Shown here: positions 9,198-20,339 of the stretch, in pieces
How the letters are laid out: each line of letters starts with the position of its first letter
Numbering within the stretch: position 1 is the stretch's first letter
Origin: Pseudomonas sp. LP_7_YM
Lineage (GTDB): Bacteria; Pseudomonadota; Gammaproteobacteria; Pseudomonadales; Pseudomonadaceae
Length of the DNA stretch: 64,000 nucleotides
Reading direction: 5' to 3'
NCBI RefSeq assembly: GCF_004364435.1
Contig: NZ_SOCT01000004.1
Coordinates: forward strand, 430,736 to 494,735
Program-made: the position numbers and the translations under genes
The notes under the pieces: generated by a model
Seen by the model: only the letters and a program-made list of their open reading frames with translations
What the model was told of the DNA's origin: nothing
Database searches by the model: none

Positions 9198-9968
9198 ATG
9201 AACGATCCGCGCAAAGGCAGCGATGCCGAACCCACCACCCACTTCGGCTATAAAACCGTAGCGCAAAGCCAGAAGGCCGAGAAAGTCGCCGAGGTTTTCC
9301 ACTCCGTCGCCGCCAAGTACGACCTGATGAACGACGTACTGTCCGGTGGCATGCACCGCCTCTGGAAACGCTTCACCATCGAGCTTTCCGGTGTGCGTAC
9401 CGGCAACCGCGTGCTGGACATCGCTGGCGGTACTGGCGATCTGGCGAAGAAGTTTTCCCAACTGGTCGGCCCGACCGGTGAAGTGGTGCTCGCCGACATC
9501 AACGCCTCGATGCTCAAGGTCGGTCGCGACCGTCTTCTTGATCGTGGCGTGGCCGGCAACATCAAGTTCGTTCAGGCAGACGCTGAAAAGCTGCCGTTCC
9601 CGGACAATCACTTCGACTGCGTGACCATCGCCTTCGGCCTGCGCAATGTGACGCATAAAGAAGACGCCATCCGTTCGATGCTGCGCGTCCTGAAACCCGG
9701 TGGTCGCCTGCTGGTGCTGGAGTTCTCAAAGCCGACCAACAAGGTCATGTCCAAGGTATACGACGCTTACTCGTTCGCCTTCATGCCCCTGGCAGGCAAG
9801 CTGATCACCAATGACTCGGAAAGCTACCGCTATCTGGCTGAGTCGATCCGCATGCACCCGGACCAGGAAACCCTGAAGTCGATGATGGTAGAAGCCGGCT
9901 TCGACCGCGTGACTTACCACAACATGACTTCAGGCATCGTCGCCCTGCACCGCGGCATCAAACCTTGA
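9198..9968 (+). CDS. ubiE: Ubiquinone/menaquinone biosynthesis C-methyltransferase
   Basis: A 256-residue class I SAM-dependent methyltransferase that adds the C-methyl group in ubiquinone synthesis (demethoxyubiquinol step). The SAM-binding motif is [15 protein letters not shown] (about residues 73-87). Other family marks are [17 protein letters not shown] near the N-terminus, the [17 protein letters not shown] motif and the C-terminal [11 protein letters not shown]. The start ATG 9198 (GGTGA upstream) gives the usual ~250-residue length. It overlaps ubiJ by one base and heads a ubiE-ubiJ-ubiB operon. Confidence 0.97.
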   Translation: MNDPRKGSDAEPTTHFGYKTVAQSQKAEKVAEVFHSVAAKYDLMNDVLSGGMHRLWKRFTIELSGVRTGNRVLDIAGGTGDLAKKFSQLVGPTGEVVLADINASMLKVGRDRLLDRGVAGNIKFVQADAEKLPFPDNHFDCVTIAFGLRNVTHKEDAIRSMLRVLKPGGRLLVLEFSKPTNKVMSKVYDAYSFAFMPLAGKLITNDSESYRYLAESIRMHPDQETLKSMMVEAGFDRVTYHNMTSGIVALHRGIKP

Positions 9969-10591
9969 TGCTGATCAGCGGCTTGCTCGCCAGCGTCGAG
10001 CACGGCATCAATCGCGTGCTGCACATGGACAGCACGGCCTTGCCACGCTTTGAGAGATTGAGCGGTAAGGTGATTGCTGTCGAATGCACCCGCCCGGCAT
10101 TCCTTCTGCACATCTTGCCCAGCGATCAGGGCCTGATGCTGGCCACTCGCTGGGAAGCGGGTGCGGACGTGACGCTACGCGCGCCCGCCGCCAGCCTGAT
10201 GCGCCTGGCGCTGAGCAAGGACAAGAACGCGGTGTTACATAGCCCGGAACTCGAGCTGGACGGCGAAAGCGCCGTGCTGCTGGAGCTGGTGAGTGTGCTA
10301 CAGGATTTGGATCTGGACTGGGAATACGAGCTGCAACGCTGGCTCGGTCCGGTTGCCACGCCGCTGGTGGGTGGCCATTTGCGCAACAGCGCACGCTGGA
10401 CCCGCGACAGTTTCGCCAACCTGAGCCACAACATGGCCGAATACTTGGCAGAAGAATCACGCACTCTGGTCGGCAAACGCGAGGCACAAGCCCGCTTCGC
10501 CGAACTGGATCAGACCAAACAAGACCTGGAACGCCTCGAAGCCCGCTTCGAACGTCTGGCCCAATCCCTCAAATCCAGCGATCACGCATGA
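9968..10591 (+). CDS. ubiJ: Ubiquinone biosynthesis accessory factor UbiJ (SCP2 domain)
   Basis: A 207-residue protein with an N-terminal SCP2-type sterol-carrier lipid-binding domain (about 15-115) and a C-terminal coiled-coil (about 165-205, rich in Glu, Arg and Leu). UbiJ helps organise the soluble Ubi complex and binds the hydrophobic ubiquinone precursors. ATG 9968 overlaps the ubiE stop by one base (TGATG) and its own stop overlaps ubiB (ATGA), so all three are translationally coupled. It is not an enzyme by itself. Position between ubiE and ubiB supports the call. Confidence 0.9.
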   Translation: MLISGLLASVEHGINRVLHMDSTALPRFERLSGKVIAVECTRPAFLLHILPSDQGLMLATRWEAGADVTLRAPAASLMRLALSKDKNAVLHSPELELDGESAVLLELVSVLQDLDLDWEYELQRWLGPVATPLVGGHLRNSARWTRDSFANLSHNMAEYLAEESRTLVGKREAQARFAELDQTKQDLERLEARFERLAQSLKSSDHA

Positions 10592-12207
10592 GCCTGCTTG
10601 CCGTCCGTCGCCTGTTTCGCATCCAGCGCGTCGTAATCCGTTACCGCCTCGATGACCTGCTGTTCGCCCTGCCTCTGCCCTGGTGGTTGCTCGCCGTGCG
10701 CTTCGTGCTGCCGTGGCGGTGGATTCCGCGACGCAAGAATGCGTTGAGCCGAGGTGCGCGCCTGCGTCTGGCCCTGCAGGACCTTGGGCCGATCTTCATC
10801 AAGTTTGGCCAGTTGCTTTCGACCCGACGCGACCTTCTGCCGGAAGACATCGCCGACGAGCTGATGATGCTGCAGGACCGAGTACCGCCCTTCGAGTCCC
10901 AAAAGGCCATCGCCCTGATCGAGTCGCAGCTTGGTGCGAAGATCAGCGAAGTGTTCAGCCGTTTCGACGTCGCCCCGCTGGCCTCTGCATCGGTGGCCCA
11001 AGTCCACGCCGCCCGTCTTAAGACCGGCGAAGAGGTGGTGGTGAAAGTCGTGCGCCCAGGTTTGAAACCCATCATCGGCTCCGACCTCGCCTGGCTGTTC
11101 ATCCTCGCGAAAATTGCCGAACGCCTGTCGGCCGACGCCCGTCTGCTCCACCCGGTGGATGTGGTGGCCGATTACGAACGAACCATCTACGACGAACTCG
11201 ACCTGTTGCGCGAAGCGGCCAACTCCAGCCAGCTGCGCCGTAACTTTGAAGGTTCTAGCATGCTGTATGTGCCGCAGGTCTATTGGGACTGGTGCCGACC
11301 GAAGATACTGGTGATGGAACGCATCTATGGCGTCCAGGTCACCGATCTGGCGACCCTTGCCGATCAGCGCACCGACATGAAGAAGCTCGCTGAACGCGGT
11401 GTGGAGCTGTTCTTCACCCAGGTGTTCCGCGACAGTTTCTTCCACGCCGACATGCACCCCGGCAACATTTTCGTCAGCACGGTCACGCCGTGGGACCCAC
11501 AGTACATCGCCATCGACTGCGGCATCGTCGGCAGCCTGACACCCGAAGACCAGGACTATCTGGCGCGCAACCTGTTCGCCTTTTTCAAGCGTGATTATCG
11601 TCGCGTGGCTCAGTTGCACATCGATTCGGGCTGGGTCCCGGCGGAAACCAAACTCAATGAGTTCGAGGCCGCCATTCGTACGGTATGCGAGCCGATTTTC
11701 GAGAAGCCACTCAAGGATATTTCCTTCGGTCAGGTGTTGATGCGCCTGTTCCAGACCGCGCGCCGCTTCAATATGGAAGTGCAGCCGCAACTGGTGCTGC
11801 TGCAGAAAACCCTGCTCAACATCGAGGGGCTGGGCCGTCAGCTGTACCCGGAACTGGACCTTTGGAGCACTGCGCAACCCTTTCTGGAACGCTGGATGCG
11901 AGAGCGCGTCAGCCCCAAAACGCTACTCGGTAACCTGCAATCCCAGGTCGAACAGATCCCGCATCTGGCCAACATGACCCGCGACCTGCTCGAGCGTCTG
12001 TCGCAGCCACACAGGTCGGATCCGCCACCGCCCTACGCGCACCGGGACGATCATTGGGCCCTGCGCCTGCTCGGTGCCGGGCTGCTGGCCGGGGGCGTGA
12101 TCCTGGCCACTGCCCACACGCGCTCGGGCGCCGAGCTGATGGCAATCAGCGCTTGGCCCGCGCTGCTGATGCTGGTTGCGGGGCTCTATCTGGTCGTACG
12201 CCGATAG
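10588..12207 (+). CDS. ubiB: Ubiquinone biosynthesis regulatory protein kinase-like UbiB
   Basis: A 539-residue member of the ABC1/ADCK/UbiB atypical kinase family needed for ubiquinone synthesis, probably through ATPase activity that helps lipid precursors reach the Ubi enzymes. The family KxGQ motif is present in [16 protein letters not shown] (about residue 70-85), followed by the Ala-rich [10 protein letters not shown] loop that replaces the usual Gly-rich loop. HADMHPGN is the catalytic-loop equivalent, and AIDCG the metal-binding motif. Two C-terminal membrane helices (about 490-538) anchor it. It overlaps ubiJ by four bases. Confidence 0.97.
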   Translation: MSLLAVRRLFRIQRVVIRYRLDDLLFALPLPWWLLAVRFVLPWRWIPRRKNALSRGARLRLALQDLGPIFIKFGQLLSTRRDLLPEDIADELMMLQDRVPPFESQKAIALIESQLGAKISEVFSRFDVAPLASASVAQVHAARLKTGEEVVVKVVRPGLKPIIGSDLAWLFILAKIAERLSADARLLHPVDVVADYERTIYDELDLLREAANSSQLRRNFEGSSMLYVPQVYWDWCRPKILVMERIYGVQVTDLATLADQRTDMKKLAERGVELFFTQVFRDSFFHADMHPGNIFVSTVTPWDPQYIAIDCGIVGSLTPEDQDYLARNLFAFFKRDYRRVAQLHIDSGWVPAETKLNEFEAAIRTVCEPIFEKPLKDISFGQVLMRLFQTARRFNMEVQPQLVLLQKTLLNIEGLGRQLYPELDLWSTAQPFLERWMRERVSPKTLLGNLQSQVEQIPHLANMTRDLLERLSQPHRSDPPPPYAHRDDHWALRLLGAGLLAGGVILATAHTRSGAELMAISAWPALLMLVAGLYLVVRR

Positions 12208-12263
12208 CCATCGGCGGTCACCGCTGGCACACTAACCCATCCACCCATCGGCCGGAGCCGACG

Positions 12264-12656
12264 ATGAAAGACTGGCTGGACGAGATTAAATGGGACAGTG
12301 ACGGTTTGGTCCCGGCGATCGCGCAGGATCATAAAACCGGGCGCGTCCTGATGATGGCTTGGATGAACCGCGAAGCCCTGAGCCTGACCGCCGCCGAAAA
12401 TCGCGCCATCTACTGGTCACGTTCGCGTGGCAAATTGTGGCGCAAAGGCGAAGAATCAGGCCATGTACAGAAACTTCACGAGCTGCGCCTGGACTGCGAC
12501 GCCGACGTCATCATCTTGATGGTCGAGCAGATTGGCGGCATCGCCTGTCATACCGGCCGTGAAAGCTGCTTCTACCGCGTCTATGACGATGCAGCCTGGA
12601 AAGTCGTCGAGCCGGTGCTGAAAGACCCGCAAGCCATTTATCAAGCAGGACACTGA
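12264..12656 (+). CDS. hisI: Phosphoribosyl-AMP cyclohydrolase
   Basis: A 130-residue zinc enzyme for the third step of histidine synthesis, opening the purine ring of phosphoribosyl-AMP. Family motifs are [25 protein letters not shown] and the metal and substrate region [14 protein letters not shown] ... [14 protein letters not shown], with cysteines and Asp-x-Asp in the expected places. The start ATG 12264 (GGAG upstream) gives the right length. As in other pseudomonads, hisI and hisE are separate adjacent genes rather than a fusion and lie away from the main his operon, upstream of tatABC. Confidence 0.97.
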   Translation: MKDWLDEIKWDSDGLVPAIAQDHKTGRVLMMAWMNREALSLTAAENRAIYWSRSRGKLWRKGEESGHVQKLHELRLDCDADVIILMVEQIGGIACHTGRESCFYRVYDDAAWKVVEPVLKDPQAIYQAGH

Positions 12657-12658
12657 AC

Positions 12659-12991
12659 ATGACTGATACCTTGTCTCGCCTGGCGCAGGTACTCGAAGAG
12701 CGCAAAGGCGCGGCTGCCGACTCTTCCTACGTCGCCAGCCTGTATCACAAGGGATTGAACAAGATTCTGGAGAAGGTCGGCGAAGAGTCGGTCGAAACCA
12801 TCATCGCCGCCAAGGACGCCGCCCTCAGTGGCGACTGCAGCGATGTCATCTATGAAACAGCGGACTTGTGGTTCCATAGCCTGGTGATGCTCGCCGCGCT
12901 TGGCCAGCATCCACAAGCTGTACTCGATGAACTGGACCGCCGTTTCGGGCTGTCCGGCCACGCCGAAAAAGCCGCGCGCTCGGCGGACTAA
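12659..12991 (+). CDS. hisE: Phosphoribosyl-ATP pyrophosphatase
   Basis: A 110-residue all-alpha MazG-like pyrophosphohydrolase for the second step of histidine synthesis, turning phosphoribosyl-ATP into phosphoribosyl-AMP and pyrophosphate. Metal-binding acidic residues are visible in [15 protein letters not shown] (about residues 39-53) and in [12 protein letters not shown] (about 62-73). It begins two bases after the hisI stop, so both consecutive pathway steps are co-expressed. A GC-rich hairpin followed by a T-run separates it from tatA. Confidence 0.96.
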   Translation: MTDTLSRLAQVLEERKGAAADSSYVASLYHKGLNKILEKVGEESVETIIAAKDAALSGDCSDVIYETADLWFHSLVMLAALGQHPQAVLDELDRRFGLSGHAEKAARSAD

Positions 12992-12994
12992 ACA

Positions 12995-13020
12995 CCGGGC
13001 CCAAGGGCCCCGAATTTTTG
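12995..13020 (+). terminator. Terminator-like hairpin between hisE and tatA
   Basis: GGGCC, a CAAG loop and GGCCC form a short GC-rich stem followed by CGAATTTTTG. It lies four bases after the hisE stop and 14 bases before the tatA start, so it may terminate or attenuate transcription entering the tat operon. Confidence 0.5.
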
Positions 13021-13033
13021 TGAGGAACGTTTG

Positions 13034-13306
13034 ATGGGCATCTTTGACTGGAAACACTGGATCGTCATTCTTGTGGTCGTCGTATTGATATTCGGCACCA
13101 AGAAGCTCAAGAACCTGGGCACTGACGTGGGCGAGTCGATCAAAGGCTTTCGCAAGGCCATGAACGATGACGAAAAAGGCCCGGAGCAACCGCCTGTGCA
13201 GCCACAGCCGACCGCGCAGCCAACGCCACCGACCCCACCGCTGCATCAGCCGCACACCATTGACGGCACTGCGCAGAAAGTCGAAGACCCCCTCCGCAAA
13301 GACTAG
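13034..13306 (+). CDS. tatA: Sec-independent protein translocase subunit TatA
   Basis: A 90-residue single-span membrane protein that polymerises to let folded, twin-arginine-tagged proteins cross the inner membrane. One N-terminal helix (about 8-22) is followed by the conserved [20 protein letters not shown] amphipathic helix and then a Pro/Gln-rich acidic tail. Start ATG 13034 follows GAGGAAC. It is first gene of tatA-tatB-tatC. Confidence 0.96.
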   Translation: MGIFDWKHWIVILVVVVLIFGTKKLKNLGTDVGESIKGFRKAMNDDEKGPEQPPVQPQPTAQPTPPTPPLHQPHTIDGTAQKVEDPLRKD

Positions 13307-13316
13307 GTCGTGACGC

Positions 13317-13844
13317 ATGTTTGGTATCAGCTTCTCTGAACTGCTGCTGGTCGGTCTCGTTGCCCTGCTGGTGCTGGGTCCTGAGCGCCTGCCGGGCGCA
13401 GCACGTACCGCCGGGCTTTGGGTCGGGCGTCTGAAACGCAGCTTCAACGCGATCAAACAGGAAGTGGAACGCGAAATCGGCGCCGATGAAATTCGGCGTC
13501 AGTTGCACAACGAACATATTCTTTCGCTGGAAGAAGAAGCGCGCAAAATCATGCAACCGCAGCAACCGCCGGCCCCGCCAGTGGTGCAGCCGACGGTTCA
13601 GCCTGCTGCCGGGCCCCCCGGCGAGCCGAGCACGCCGGTCATGGGCGCTGCGCCCTCGCCGGGGCCCAGCGCAGACCTGGGCCCCGCAGCACCGGCAGAA
13701 AGCGCCTCGGTGTCTCCACCGCCTGCGCATGTGGAGCAGGCTCAACCCTCGACACCTGCACCCGCGCCCGTGACCACGCCTGCCGCTGCCGTGCAGAGCG
13801 CGCCTTCCGCCAATGATTCGACACTGCCCCCACGAGCCCCATGA
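13317..13844 (+). CDS. tatB: Sec-independent protein translocase subunit TatB
   Basis: A 175-residue TatB. The start [20 protein letters not shown] followed by GPERLP is diagnostic (Glu and Pro in the hinge), and a cytoplasmic amphipathic helix (about 30-75) follows. TatB with TatC forms the receptor for twin-arginine signal peptides. Residues about 80-175 are a long Pro/Ala-rich low-complexity tail, probably unstructured. The gene starts ten bases after tatA and its stop overlaps tatC (ATGA), pointing to coupled translation. Confidence 0.96.
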   Translation: MFGISFSELLLVGLVALLVLGPERLPGAARTAGLWVGRLKRSFNAIKQEVEREIGADEIRRQLHNEHILSLEEEARKIMQPQQPPAPPVVQPTVQPAAGPPGEPSTPVMGAAPSPGPSADLGPAAPAESASVSPPPAHVEQAQPSTPAPAPVTTPAAAVQSAPSANDSTLPPRAP

Positions 13845-14635
13845 GCGAAATTCCGGAAAACGACCAGCAAATGCCCTTGGTCTCGCACCTCACTGAACTG
13901 CGCTCGCGTCTGCTGCGTTGCGTGTTGGCGATCTTCGTGATCTTCGGTGCGCTGTTTTATTTCACGCAAAAGATCTACACCTTCGTCTCAGCGCCCCTGC
14001 GCAAGTTTCTGCCCGAAGGCGCGACGATGATCGCCACCGATGTGGCCTCGCCGTTCCTCACGCCGTTCAAGCTGACCATGATGGTCGCGCTGTTCCTGGC
14101 CATGCCGGTGATTCTGTATCAGATCTGGGGCTTCATCGCGCCGGGGCTGTACAAGCACGAGAAGCGCGTGGCCGTGCCATTGCTGATTTCCAGCATCTTT
14201 CTGTTCTACGCCGGGATGGCATTCGCTTACTTCCTGGTGTTCCCGCTGATATTTCACTTCTTCGCCAGCGTGACCCCGGAAGGCGTGTCGATGATGACCG
14301 ACATTGCCAGTTATCTGGACTTCGTCATGACGTTGTTCCTGGCGTTCGGCGTAGCATTCGAGATCCCGGTGGCAGTGGTGCTGCTGGTGTGGATCGGCGT
14401 CGTCGACGTGAAATACCTGAAAAAGATCCGCCCCTACGTCGTGATTGGCTGCTTCGTGGTCGGCATGATTCTCACACCGCCGGATATCTTTTCGCAGACC
14501 TTGCTGGCCGTGCCGATGTGGCTGCTGTTCGAAATCGGCGTGCTGTGCAGTTCAATGGTGACCAAGCGCGGTGACCATGAAGACGATGAGAAGGCAGAAG
14601 ACCGGCAAGATCAGCCCCCAGCGACCCAGCCGTGA
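13841..14635 (+). CDS. tatC: Sec-independent protein translocase subunit TatC
   Basis: A 264-residue polytopic protein with six predicted helices; the core of the Tat receptor. The N-terminal [14 protein letters not shown] motif contacts the twin-arginine signal, and the first periplasmic loop, [20 protein letters not shown] and the conserved FGVAFEIPV (with its Glu) are all present. The cytoplasmic C-terminus is charged and acidic. It overlaps tatB by four bases and rsmE by four bases (GTGA). Confidence 0.97.
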   Translation: MSEIPENDQQMPLVSHLTELRSRLLRCVLAIFVIFGALFYFTQKIYTFVSAPLRKFLPEGATMIATDVASPFLTPFKLTMMVALFLAMPVILYQIWGFIAPGLYKHEKRVAVPLLISSIFLFYAGMAFAYFLVFPLIFHFFASVTPEGVSMMTDIASYLDFVMTLFLAFGVAFEIPVAVVLLVWIGVVDVKYLKKIRPYVVIGCFVVGMILTPPDIFSQTLLAVPMWLLFEIGVLCSSMVTKRGDHEDDEKAEDRQDQPPATQP

Positions 14636-15339
14636 ATCTGCTGCTTTTGGAAGAGGCCGACTTCATCTCGGCCGACCGGGTAGTTCTGCGTGACCGGCGC
14701 CTCAAGCACCTGCAAGAGGTGCATCGCGCAGAAATCGGCGACTGCCTGCGCGTGGGTCGCGTGGGCGGTCTGCTCGGCAGTGCAGAGTTGCTGCGCCTTG
14801 AAGGCCGAGAAGCCGAGCTTTGCGTCACCTTTGATCGCCCTCCTCCATCCAAGCTGCCCCTGACGCTGATCCTGGCCCTGCCTCGCCCGAAAATGCTGCG
14901 CCGGGTGTTCCAGACGATCGCCACCATGGGCGTGCCAAAGGTCATCCTGATCAATAGCTACCGCGTCGAGAAAAGCTTCTGGCAAACCCCGTTCCTTGAG
15001 CCTGCGGCCATTCGTGAGCAGTTGATTCTGGGGTTGGAACAAGCACGGGACAGCGTGCTGCCGGACATCATCATCGAGAAGCGCTTCAAACCATTTGTCG
15101 AAGATCGCCTGCCGGCTATCGTTGAAGGGACGCTGGGGCTGGTCGGGCATCCGGGTGGCTTTCCGGCCTGCCCACGTGTGGTAGGGCAGCCGGTGACGTT
15201 GGCCATCGGCCCGGAAGGTGGCTGGATCCCTTACGAAGTGGATCTGCTGCGCGAATCTGGACTGGCTCCGGTGCAGTTGGGCGAACGCATCTTGCGTGTC
15301 GAAACCGCTGTCACTGCTCTTCTGGCGCGATTGTTCTGA
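14632..15339 (+). CDS. rsmE: 16S rRNA (uracil-1498-N3)-methyltransferase
   Basis: A 235-residue SPOUT-class methyltransferase that methylates N3 of U1498 in the 16S rRNA decoding region. An N-terminal PUA-like domain (about 1-70, with [17 protein letters not shown]) precedes the knotted SAM-binding domain. The knot motif is [19 protein letters not shown] followed by [18 protein letters not shown], both near the C-terminus. Start is GTG 14632 inside the tatC stop region, so it is the tail gene of the tat operon. Confidence 0.95.
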   Translation: MNLLLLEEADFISADRVVLRDRRLKHLQEVHRAEIGDCLRVGRVGGLLGSAELLRLEGREAELCVTFDRPPPSKLPLTLILALPRPKMLRRVFQTIATMGVPKVILINSYRVEKSFWQTPFLEPAAIREQLILGLEQARDSVLPDIIIEKRFKPFVEDRLPAIVEGTLGLVGHPGGFPACPRVVGQPVTLAIGPEGGWIPYEVDLLRESGLAPVQLGERILRVETAVTALLARLF

Positions 15340-15370
15340 TATCTCCCTTGCAGGCACCGGTGAGTGTGTT

Positions 15371-15419
15371 CGAATGCGGTGTATCCGAGCCATTGATGCC
15401 TTCTTATCCACCGCATTCG
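15371..15419. repeat. 11-bp perfect inverted repeat downstream of rsmE
   Basis: CGAATGCGGTG at 15371-15381 and CACCGCATTCG at 15409-15419 are perfect inverted arms around 27 bases. There is no T-run. It lies between rsmE and the chemoreceptor promoter and could be a looped terminator or a regulator site. Confidence 0.5.
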
Positions 15420-15487
15420 CGGCCTCCAAGTGACCCTTTGTGCGTACCAGCGGCAGCACTTGGCAGGATCGCCGCCTAAGCGCTGCT

Positions 15488-15514
15488 TCAGCTTTAATCC
15501 ATTTGCGCCGATAA
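15488..15514 (+). promoter_or_regulatory. Sigma-28 (FliA) flagellar promoter for the chemoreceptor
   Basis: TCAGCTTT (15488-15495), an 11-base spacer, then GCCGATAA (15507-15514). The -10 element matches the FliA consensus exactly and the spacing is canonical for TAAAGTTT-N11-GCCGATAA; the -35 matches five of eight. It lies 36 bases ahead of the start codon. Confidence 0.8.
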
Positions 15515-15550
15515 CCAGACGTCCATAAAAACAATGCGCAAGGAATCGTC

Positions 15551-17470
15551 ATGTATCGCTGGACTGCTCAACGCCTCGGAAATATCAATGTCGGCCGCAA
15601 ACTCGGAATAGGGTTCGGGCTGGTTCTGTTGCTGACGCTGATCATCACCGCCACAGGTTGGTCGAGCCTGGCGTCGCTGATCGAACGCGGCGACAAGCTG
15701 GCGACGATCTCGCAAATCTCTGAGCGGACGCTGGAACTGCGCACCGCGCGCATGGTGTACGAAGCCCAGTTCAGCGCCGATGCTGAAAAGGCAGTCATGA
15801 CCGCGCTGGACAAACTCGACGCCGACCTCAAAACAGCCCATGGCCAGATCACTGCAGGTGAAGACCAGAAGCTGCTCAATACCCAAACCCAGTCTGCCAA
15901 CGACTACCGCCACGCCTTCGAAGACATGACCAAGGCCATTAAGGTGCGCGAAGCCACCCGGGTTAATCTGGGTACCACGGCGGATGCCGCCGTTGTCGAG
16001 GTGAACAAGATCGAAGAAGCGCTGATTCAGCATGACAACATCCTGCAATTCAACAGTGCGGTGGATGTCAGCAAACTGATTCAGCAGGCCCGATTCCAGG
16101 TACGCGGTTACACGTTCAGCGGCAATCCTGACTTCGAAAAAAATGCCAACACCGCCATCGACGATGCCATCATCGGCGTGAACACCCTGGCAGGGGACGT
16201 GTCGTCTCAATACATTGCGCAGTTGCAAAGAGCGAATCTGGCGCTCAAGGACTACCACGCCGCCGTGGGGCAGTACCGGGACGCGCAACAGGTGAGTCGT
16301 CAGGCGCTGGATAAAATGACCGGTCTTGGCCAGCAATTGCTCGACAGCAGCGACCAACTAACCGCCTCGCAGAACTCAAAACGCGACGCCGATAGCCGTC
16401 AGGCGCAGTTGATGTTGAGCCTTGCCACTTTGCTGGCTTTGTTCCTGGGCGTGCTGGCGGCCCTGACCATTACTCGCCAGATCACCCTGCCGTTGAAACA
16501 AACATTGGCGGCAGTCGACCGTGTCGCGTCCGGCGACTTGACCCACGACCTGCATGTGGACCGCCGCGACGAGTTGGGCCAGCTGCAGGGCGGCATTCAG
16601 CGCATGACCCTCAGCCTGCGCAACCTGATCGGGGGTATCAGCGAGAGCGTGACGCAAATCGCCAGCGCAGCCGAGCAGCTTTCTGCTGTGACAGAGCAGA
16701 CCAGCGCCGGGGTAAACAGCCAGAAAGTCGAAACCGACCAGGTCGCCACGGCGATGCACGAGATGGCCGCAACGGTCCAGGAAGTCGCGCGTAACGCTGA
16801 AGAGGCCTCGGAAGCTGCGGTGGCGGCCGATCAGCAGGCGCGTGAAGGTGACAAGGTGGCCAATGAAGCGATCGCCCAGATCGAGCGTCTGGCCAGTGAG
16901 GTGAGCCATTCCACCGAGGCCATGGGTGAACTCAAGCGTGAAAGCGACAAGATAGGCAGCGTGCTGGATGTGATCAAGTCGGTCGCCCAGCAGACTAATT
17001 TGCTGGCCCTTAACGCGGCTATCGAAGCGGCCCGTGCCGGAGAGGCCGGTCGTGGCTTTGCCGTGGTCGCCGATGAAGTTCGCAGCCTCGCGCTGCGTAC
17101 ACAGAACTCCACCGAGGAAATCGAAGCGCTGATTGCCAGTCTGCAGAACGGCACACAACAGGTGGCGACGATCATGGACAACAGTCGTGACCTGACCGCC
17201 AGCAGCGTAGAACTGACGCGCCGGGCCGGTAGTTCGCTGAAAAGCATCACCCAAACCGTGTCAGCCATCCAGGCCATGAACCAGCAGATCGCCGCGGCCG
17301 CCGAGCAACAGAGCGCCACCGCAGAAGAAATCAACCGCAGTGTGTTGAATGTTCGGGATGTATCGGAGCAGACGTCGGCAGCCAGTGAAGAAACCGCCGC
17401 CTCCAGTATCGAACTGGCACGCCTGGGGACGCATTTGCAGAGTCTGGTGGGGCAGTTTCGGGTGAGTTGA
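15551..17470 (+). CDS. Methyl-accepting chemotaxis protein, HBM-type sensor (McpQ-like)
   Basis: A 639-residue transmembrane chemoreceptor. Membrane helix 1 is at about 18-40. The periplasmic domain is about 235 residues and all-helical, the size of the helical bimodular (HBM) family. Helix 2 is at about 283-303, HAMP at 305-360, and the signalling hairpin tip is the invariant [19 protein letters not shown] (about 478-496). No CheR-tethering pentapeptide ends the protein. HBM receptors of P. putida (McpS, McpQ) sense tricarboxylic-acid-cycle acids, and McpQ (citrate) is recalled to sit in this neighbourhood next to tatC-rsmE and opgGH; orthology is therefore inferred from size and synteny. 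A FliA promoter at 15488 ties expression to flagellar genes. Ligand identity is not proven. Confidence 0.9.
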   Translation: MYRWTAQRLGNINVGRKLGIGFGLVLLLTLIITATGWSSLASLIERGDKLATISQISERTLELRTARMVYEAQFSADAEKAVMTALDKLDADLKTAHGQITAGEDQKLLNTQTQSANDYRHAFEDMTKAIKVREATRVNLGTTADAAVVEVNKIEEALIQHDNILQFNSAVDVSKLIQQARFQVRGYTFSGNPDFEKNANTAIDDAIIGVNTLAGDVSSQYIAQLQRANLALKDYHAAVGQYRDAQQVSRQALDKMTGLGQQLLDSSDQLTASQNSKRDADSRQAQLMLSLATLLALFLGVLAALTITRQITLPLKQTLAAVDRVASGDLTHDLHVDRRDELGQLQGGIQRMTLSLRNLIGGISESVTQIASAAEQLSAVTEQTSAGVNSQKVETDQVATAMHEMAATVQEVARNAEEASEAAVAADQQAREGDKVANEAIAQIERLASEVSHSTEAMGELKRESDKIGSVLDVIKSVAQQTNLLALNAAIEAARAGEAGRGFAVVADEVRSLALRTQNSTEEIEALIASLQNGTQQVATIMDNSRDLTASSVELTRRAGSSLKSITQTVSAIQAMNQQIAAAAEQQSATAEEINRSVLNVRDVSEQTSAASEETAASSIELARLGTHLQSLVGQFRVS

Positions 17471-17544
17471 AACGCAGATGGCTGATACAGGCGGGAGCCG
17501 CACCCGCGTTTAAGCTCGGCATGGGTGCACGGCCAGCACGTTTC

Positions 17545-17635
17545 TATGGGAGCGCATTCATTCGCGATCAAGGTGTCAGGCAACAAAATTTGACGACTGC
17601 GCCAGCCGTTCGCGAATAAATTCGCTCTCACAGGT
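17545..17635. repeat. Dispersed intergenic palindrome (GGGAGCG-ATTCATTCGCGA type)
   Basis: Arms TATGGGAGCGCATTCATTCG and CGCGAATAAATTCGCTCTCA face each other across about 45 bases. The same pair of arms recurs at 23131, 34243, 41551 and 49418, with a single arm at 44336. Confidence 0.75.
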
Positions 17636-17680
17636 TTGCGTCACCCACTCATTAGGCTCTGCGGCAGACTGAGAATCCCA

Positions 17681-17718
17681 GAAACAAAAACGCCGCTAAA
17701 GATCACTCTTTAGCGGCG
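17681..17718 (-). terminator. Rho-independent terminator of opgGH
   Basis: On the minus strand GCCGCTAAAGA, loop GTGA, TCTTTAGCGGC, then GTTTTTGTTT: a perfect 11-bp stem with a T-rich tail, placed about 25 bases past the opgH stop. Confidence 0.9.
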
Positions 17719-17741
17719 CCTTCAATGCATCGAGCCCTTAA

Positions 17742-20339
17742 TCAGACATTGGCAAGCGACGACACATTGACGTGGTTCGCAGGCTGCAAAGGCAGCAGCG
17801 GCGCGTGAGGATCGGCCTTGACCGACGCTCTCCATGCCGCCAACCAAGCCTCATTGCCTTCCGTCCACACCGCTTCGTGCAACCGAGCCAGCGCAACCGG
17901 ATCGCTCAACAGCTGCAAGCGTTCGTGGTTGTTCAGATGCTCAGGGCCACCTTTGATCGCATGCCGCACGCGTTCGACACGCATCCACTCGATCGGCTCG
18001 GCGTGACGATGACGCGAGGTCGCCAATGCACACGCCAAGGCGTTCTGCTGTGGATCGACAACCGCGCGTACAAACCCGTCGTTCAGCGCATGCCAGCGAT
18101 TCTCGTGGGTGTACTGATCGGTGGAAACCAGCTCCTGCGGCGGCGTGTGTTCTTCCGGAATCAGGAACAGGTTTTCGTCACGCGCCTTGAGCCCCAGATT
18201 GGTCCGGCTGGAAATCACGGACACCGGGATCGACAGCATCAACGAACCGACAATCGGCGCCAACCACCACAGAAAGCTCGGGTTCAGCCAAGCCACCAGC
18301 AGTGCCCAACAGAAACCCAGTAGCGTCTGTGGACCGTGACGCTTGAGCGCTTCGCTCCATGGGGTGGAGTCGTCATCACGCTGTGGCGAGTTCCAGGTTG
18401 CCGCCCAGCCCAGAAACGCAGCCAGTACGAAACGGGTGTGGAAGATCATCCGTACCGGCGCCAGCAGCATGGAGAACAGCATCTCCATCAGCATCGACAG
18501 GGTGACCTTGATCCGACCGCCATAACCGACCGCGCCTTTGGCCCAGATCAGGATAATGCTGAGCAGTTTTGGCAGGAACAACAGCACAACGGTGGTCGAG
18601 AACAGGGCGACGGCTTTTTCCGGGTGCCATTGAGGCCAGAGCGGATACAGCTGACGCGGCTCCATGAAGTACGTTGGTTCCATCAGCGTGTTGACCGCCA
18701 GCAGCGCCGTCGACAACACGAGGAAGAAGAACCACAACGGCGCCGACAAATACGACATCACACCTGTGAGGAACACCGCGCGGTGCACCGGGTGCATGCC
18801 TTTTACCAGGAACAGGCGGAAGTTCATCAGGTTACCGTGGCACCAGCGACGGTCACGCTTGAGTTCATCCAGCAGGTTCGGCGGCAGCTCTTCATAGCTA
18901 CCTGGCAAGTCATAGGCAATCCACACGCCCCAACCGGCACGACGCATCAGCGCGGCTTCAACAAAGTCGTGAGACAGAATCGCTCCGGCAAAGGCGCCTT
19001 TACCGGGCAACGGCGCCAGCGCGCAGTGCTCGATGAATGGCTTCATGCGGATGATTGCGTTATGACCCCAGTAGTGGGATTCACCCAGTTGCCAGAAGTG
19101 CAGACCGGCAGTGAACAACGGGCCATAAACGCGAGTGGCGAACTGCTGCATGCGTGCATACAACGTGTCCATGCCCGAAGCGCGCGGCGCGGTCTGGATG
19201 ATGCCGGCGTCCGGCGTAGCTTCCATCAAGCGCACCAGACTGGTCAGGCATTCACCGCTCATCACCGAGTCGGCGTCGAGCACGACCATATAGCGGTAGT
19301 CACCACCCCAACGGCGGCAGAAGTCATCGAGGTTGCCACTTTTGCGTTTTACGCGACGGCGGCGGCGACGATAGAAGATCTTGCCAAAGCCACCGGTTTC
19401 GCGGCAGACGTCCAGCCAGGCTTGCTGCTCAGCCACGGCGATGTCGGTCTCGTTGGTATCGCTGAGTACGAAGAAATCGAAGCGATCCAGATCGCCCGTC
19501 GCGGCGACCGATTCGAACGTAGCGCGCAGACCTGCGAAGACGCGAGGCACGTCTTCGTTACAGATCGGCATGACCAGCGCAGTACGAGCGCCGGCTTCGA
19601 TAGGTTCGTTACCGGCGCTGGCGCCGGAGATGCGGTACTTGTCATGGCCGGTGAGCAGCTCGAGGAAGCCCATCAGCGCAGTCCAGAAACCGGCGGAGAC
19701 CCAGCAGAACAAAATCCCGAACAACAGCAGAATGCTGGTCTGCAGCGCGTACGGCATGACCTGGACGGCGGTCTGCCACAGGGTCTGATGACTGATTTCG
19801 TCGAACGAAACCAGCGACCAACCTTGATACGGCAGGATGCCTTTCATGTACCAGCCAGCGACGATGGTCTGGCCGAGCATCAAGATCAGCAGGATGTAGC
19901 GACGAATCGAGCCAACCGTACGCCAGCGAGACTTGGGCAAGTCGCGCGGCAGGTCGTCCTTGGGCTGTGGCGGGTTCGACTTACCGGTCATCCGGCGCCA
20001 ACCGCGGTGCAGGATGTTGGTGCGCCACGGTTCAGGCACGACCTTGGTGCGGCGAATCGGCGGCGTAGCCTTCAGGGTCACCCGACCGCTGGCATCTACT
20101 GCCAGCATTTCTGCCTCGTGCAGCGCGTCAGCGGTGGTCAGGGTCAGGCGACGGCCCACCGAAGCTTGGGCGGCCTCGGTAGCGTCGGTAACGGTCTGCG
20201 CCGAAAGGCGCTCATGCAGCTCGGCGAACGAAGCGCAGCTGGCAAGCTCTGACCGCTGCTCATCACTCATTGGCAGATGAGCGAGGTACTCACTCAGAGG
20301 CTCGCTCGAAGGCTCTGGTACGTCTTGTGAATTACTCAT
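17742..20339 (-). CDS. opgH: Glucans biosynthesis glucosyltransferase H (HrpM homologue)
   Basis: An 865-residue inner-membrane family-2 glycosyltransferase that polymerises UDP-glucose into the beta-1,2 backbone of osmoregulated periplasmic glucans. Membrane segments lie at about 145-165 and 190-225, then a large cytoplasmic catalytic domain with [16 protein letters not shown] (DxD), the acceptor motif before it, and RDRRWCHGN (the QxxRW equivalent) near 500, followed by several C-terminal helices. The start overlaps the opgG stop by eight bases, so the two are coupled. In P. syringae this locus was first described as hrpM, needed for virulence and the hypersensitive response. Confidence 0.97.
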   Translation of the reverse strand: MSNSQDVPEPSSEPLSEYLAHLPMSDEQRSELASCASFAELHERLSAQTVTDATEAAQASVGRRLTLTTADALHEAEMLAVDASGRVTLKATPPIRRTKVVPEPWRTNILHRGWRRMTGKSNPPQPKDDLPRDLPKSRWRTVGSIRRYILLILMLGQTIVAGWYMKGILPYQGWSLVSFDEISHQTLWQTAVQVMPYALQTSILLLFGILFCWVSAGFWTALMGFLELLTGHDKYRISGASAGNEPIEAGARTALVMPICNEDVPRVFAGLRATFESVAATGDLDRFDFFVLSDTNETDIAVAEQQAWLDVCRETGGFGKIFYRRRRRRVKRKSGNLDDFCRRWGGDYRYMVVLDADSVMSGECLTSLVRLMEATPDAGIIQTAPRASGMDTLYARMQQFATRVYGPLFTAGLHFWQLGESHYWGHNAIIRMKPFIEHCALAPLPGKGAFAGAILSHDFVEAALMRRAGWGVWIAYDLPGSYEELPPNLLDELKRDRRWCHGNLMNFRLFLVKGMHPVHRAVFLTGVMSYLSAPLWFFFLVLSTALLAVNTLMEPTYFMEPRQLYPLWPQWHPEKAVALFSTTVVLLFLPKLLSIILIWAKGAVGYGGRIKVTLSMLMEMLFSMLLAPVRMIFHTRFVLAAFLGWAATWNSPQRDDDSTPWSEALKRHGPQTLLGFCWALLVAWLNPSFLWWLAPIVGSLMLSIPVSVISSRTNLGLKARDENLFLIPEEHTPPQELVSTDQYTHENRWHALNDGFVRAVVDPQQNALACALATSRHRHAEPIEWMRVERVRHAIKGGPEHLNNHERLQLLSDPVALARLHEAVWTEGNEAWLAAWRASVKADPHAPLLPLQPANHVNVSSLANV

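Noticed and set aside
18336..20252. A 638-codon open frame antisense to opgH
   Set aside because: It lies wholly within opgH, whose motifs are complete; the antisense peptide shows only GC-rich shadow composition.
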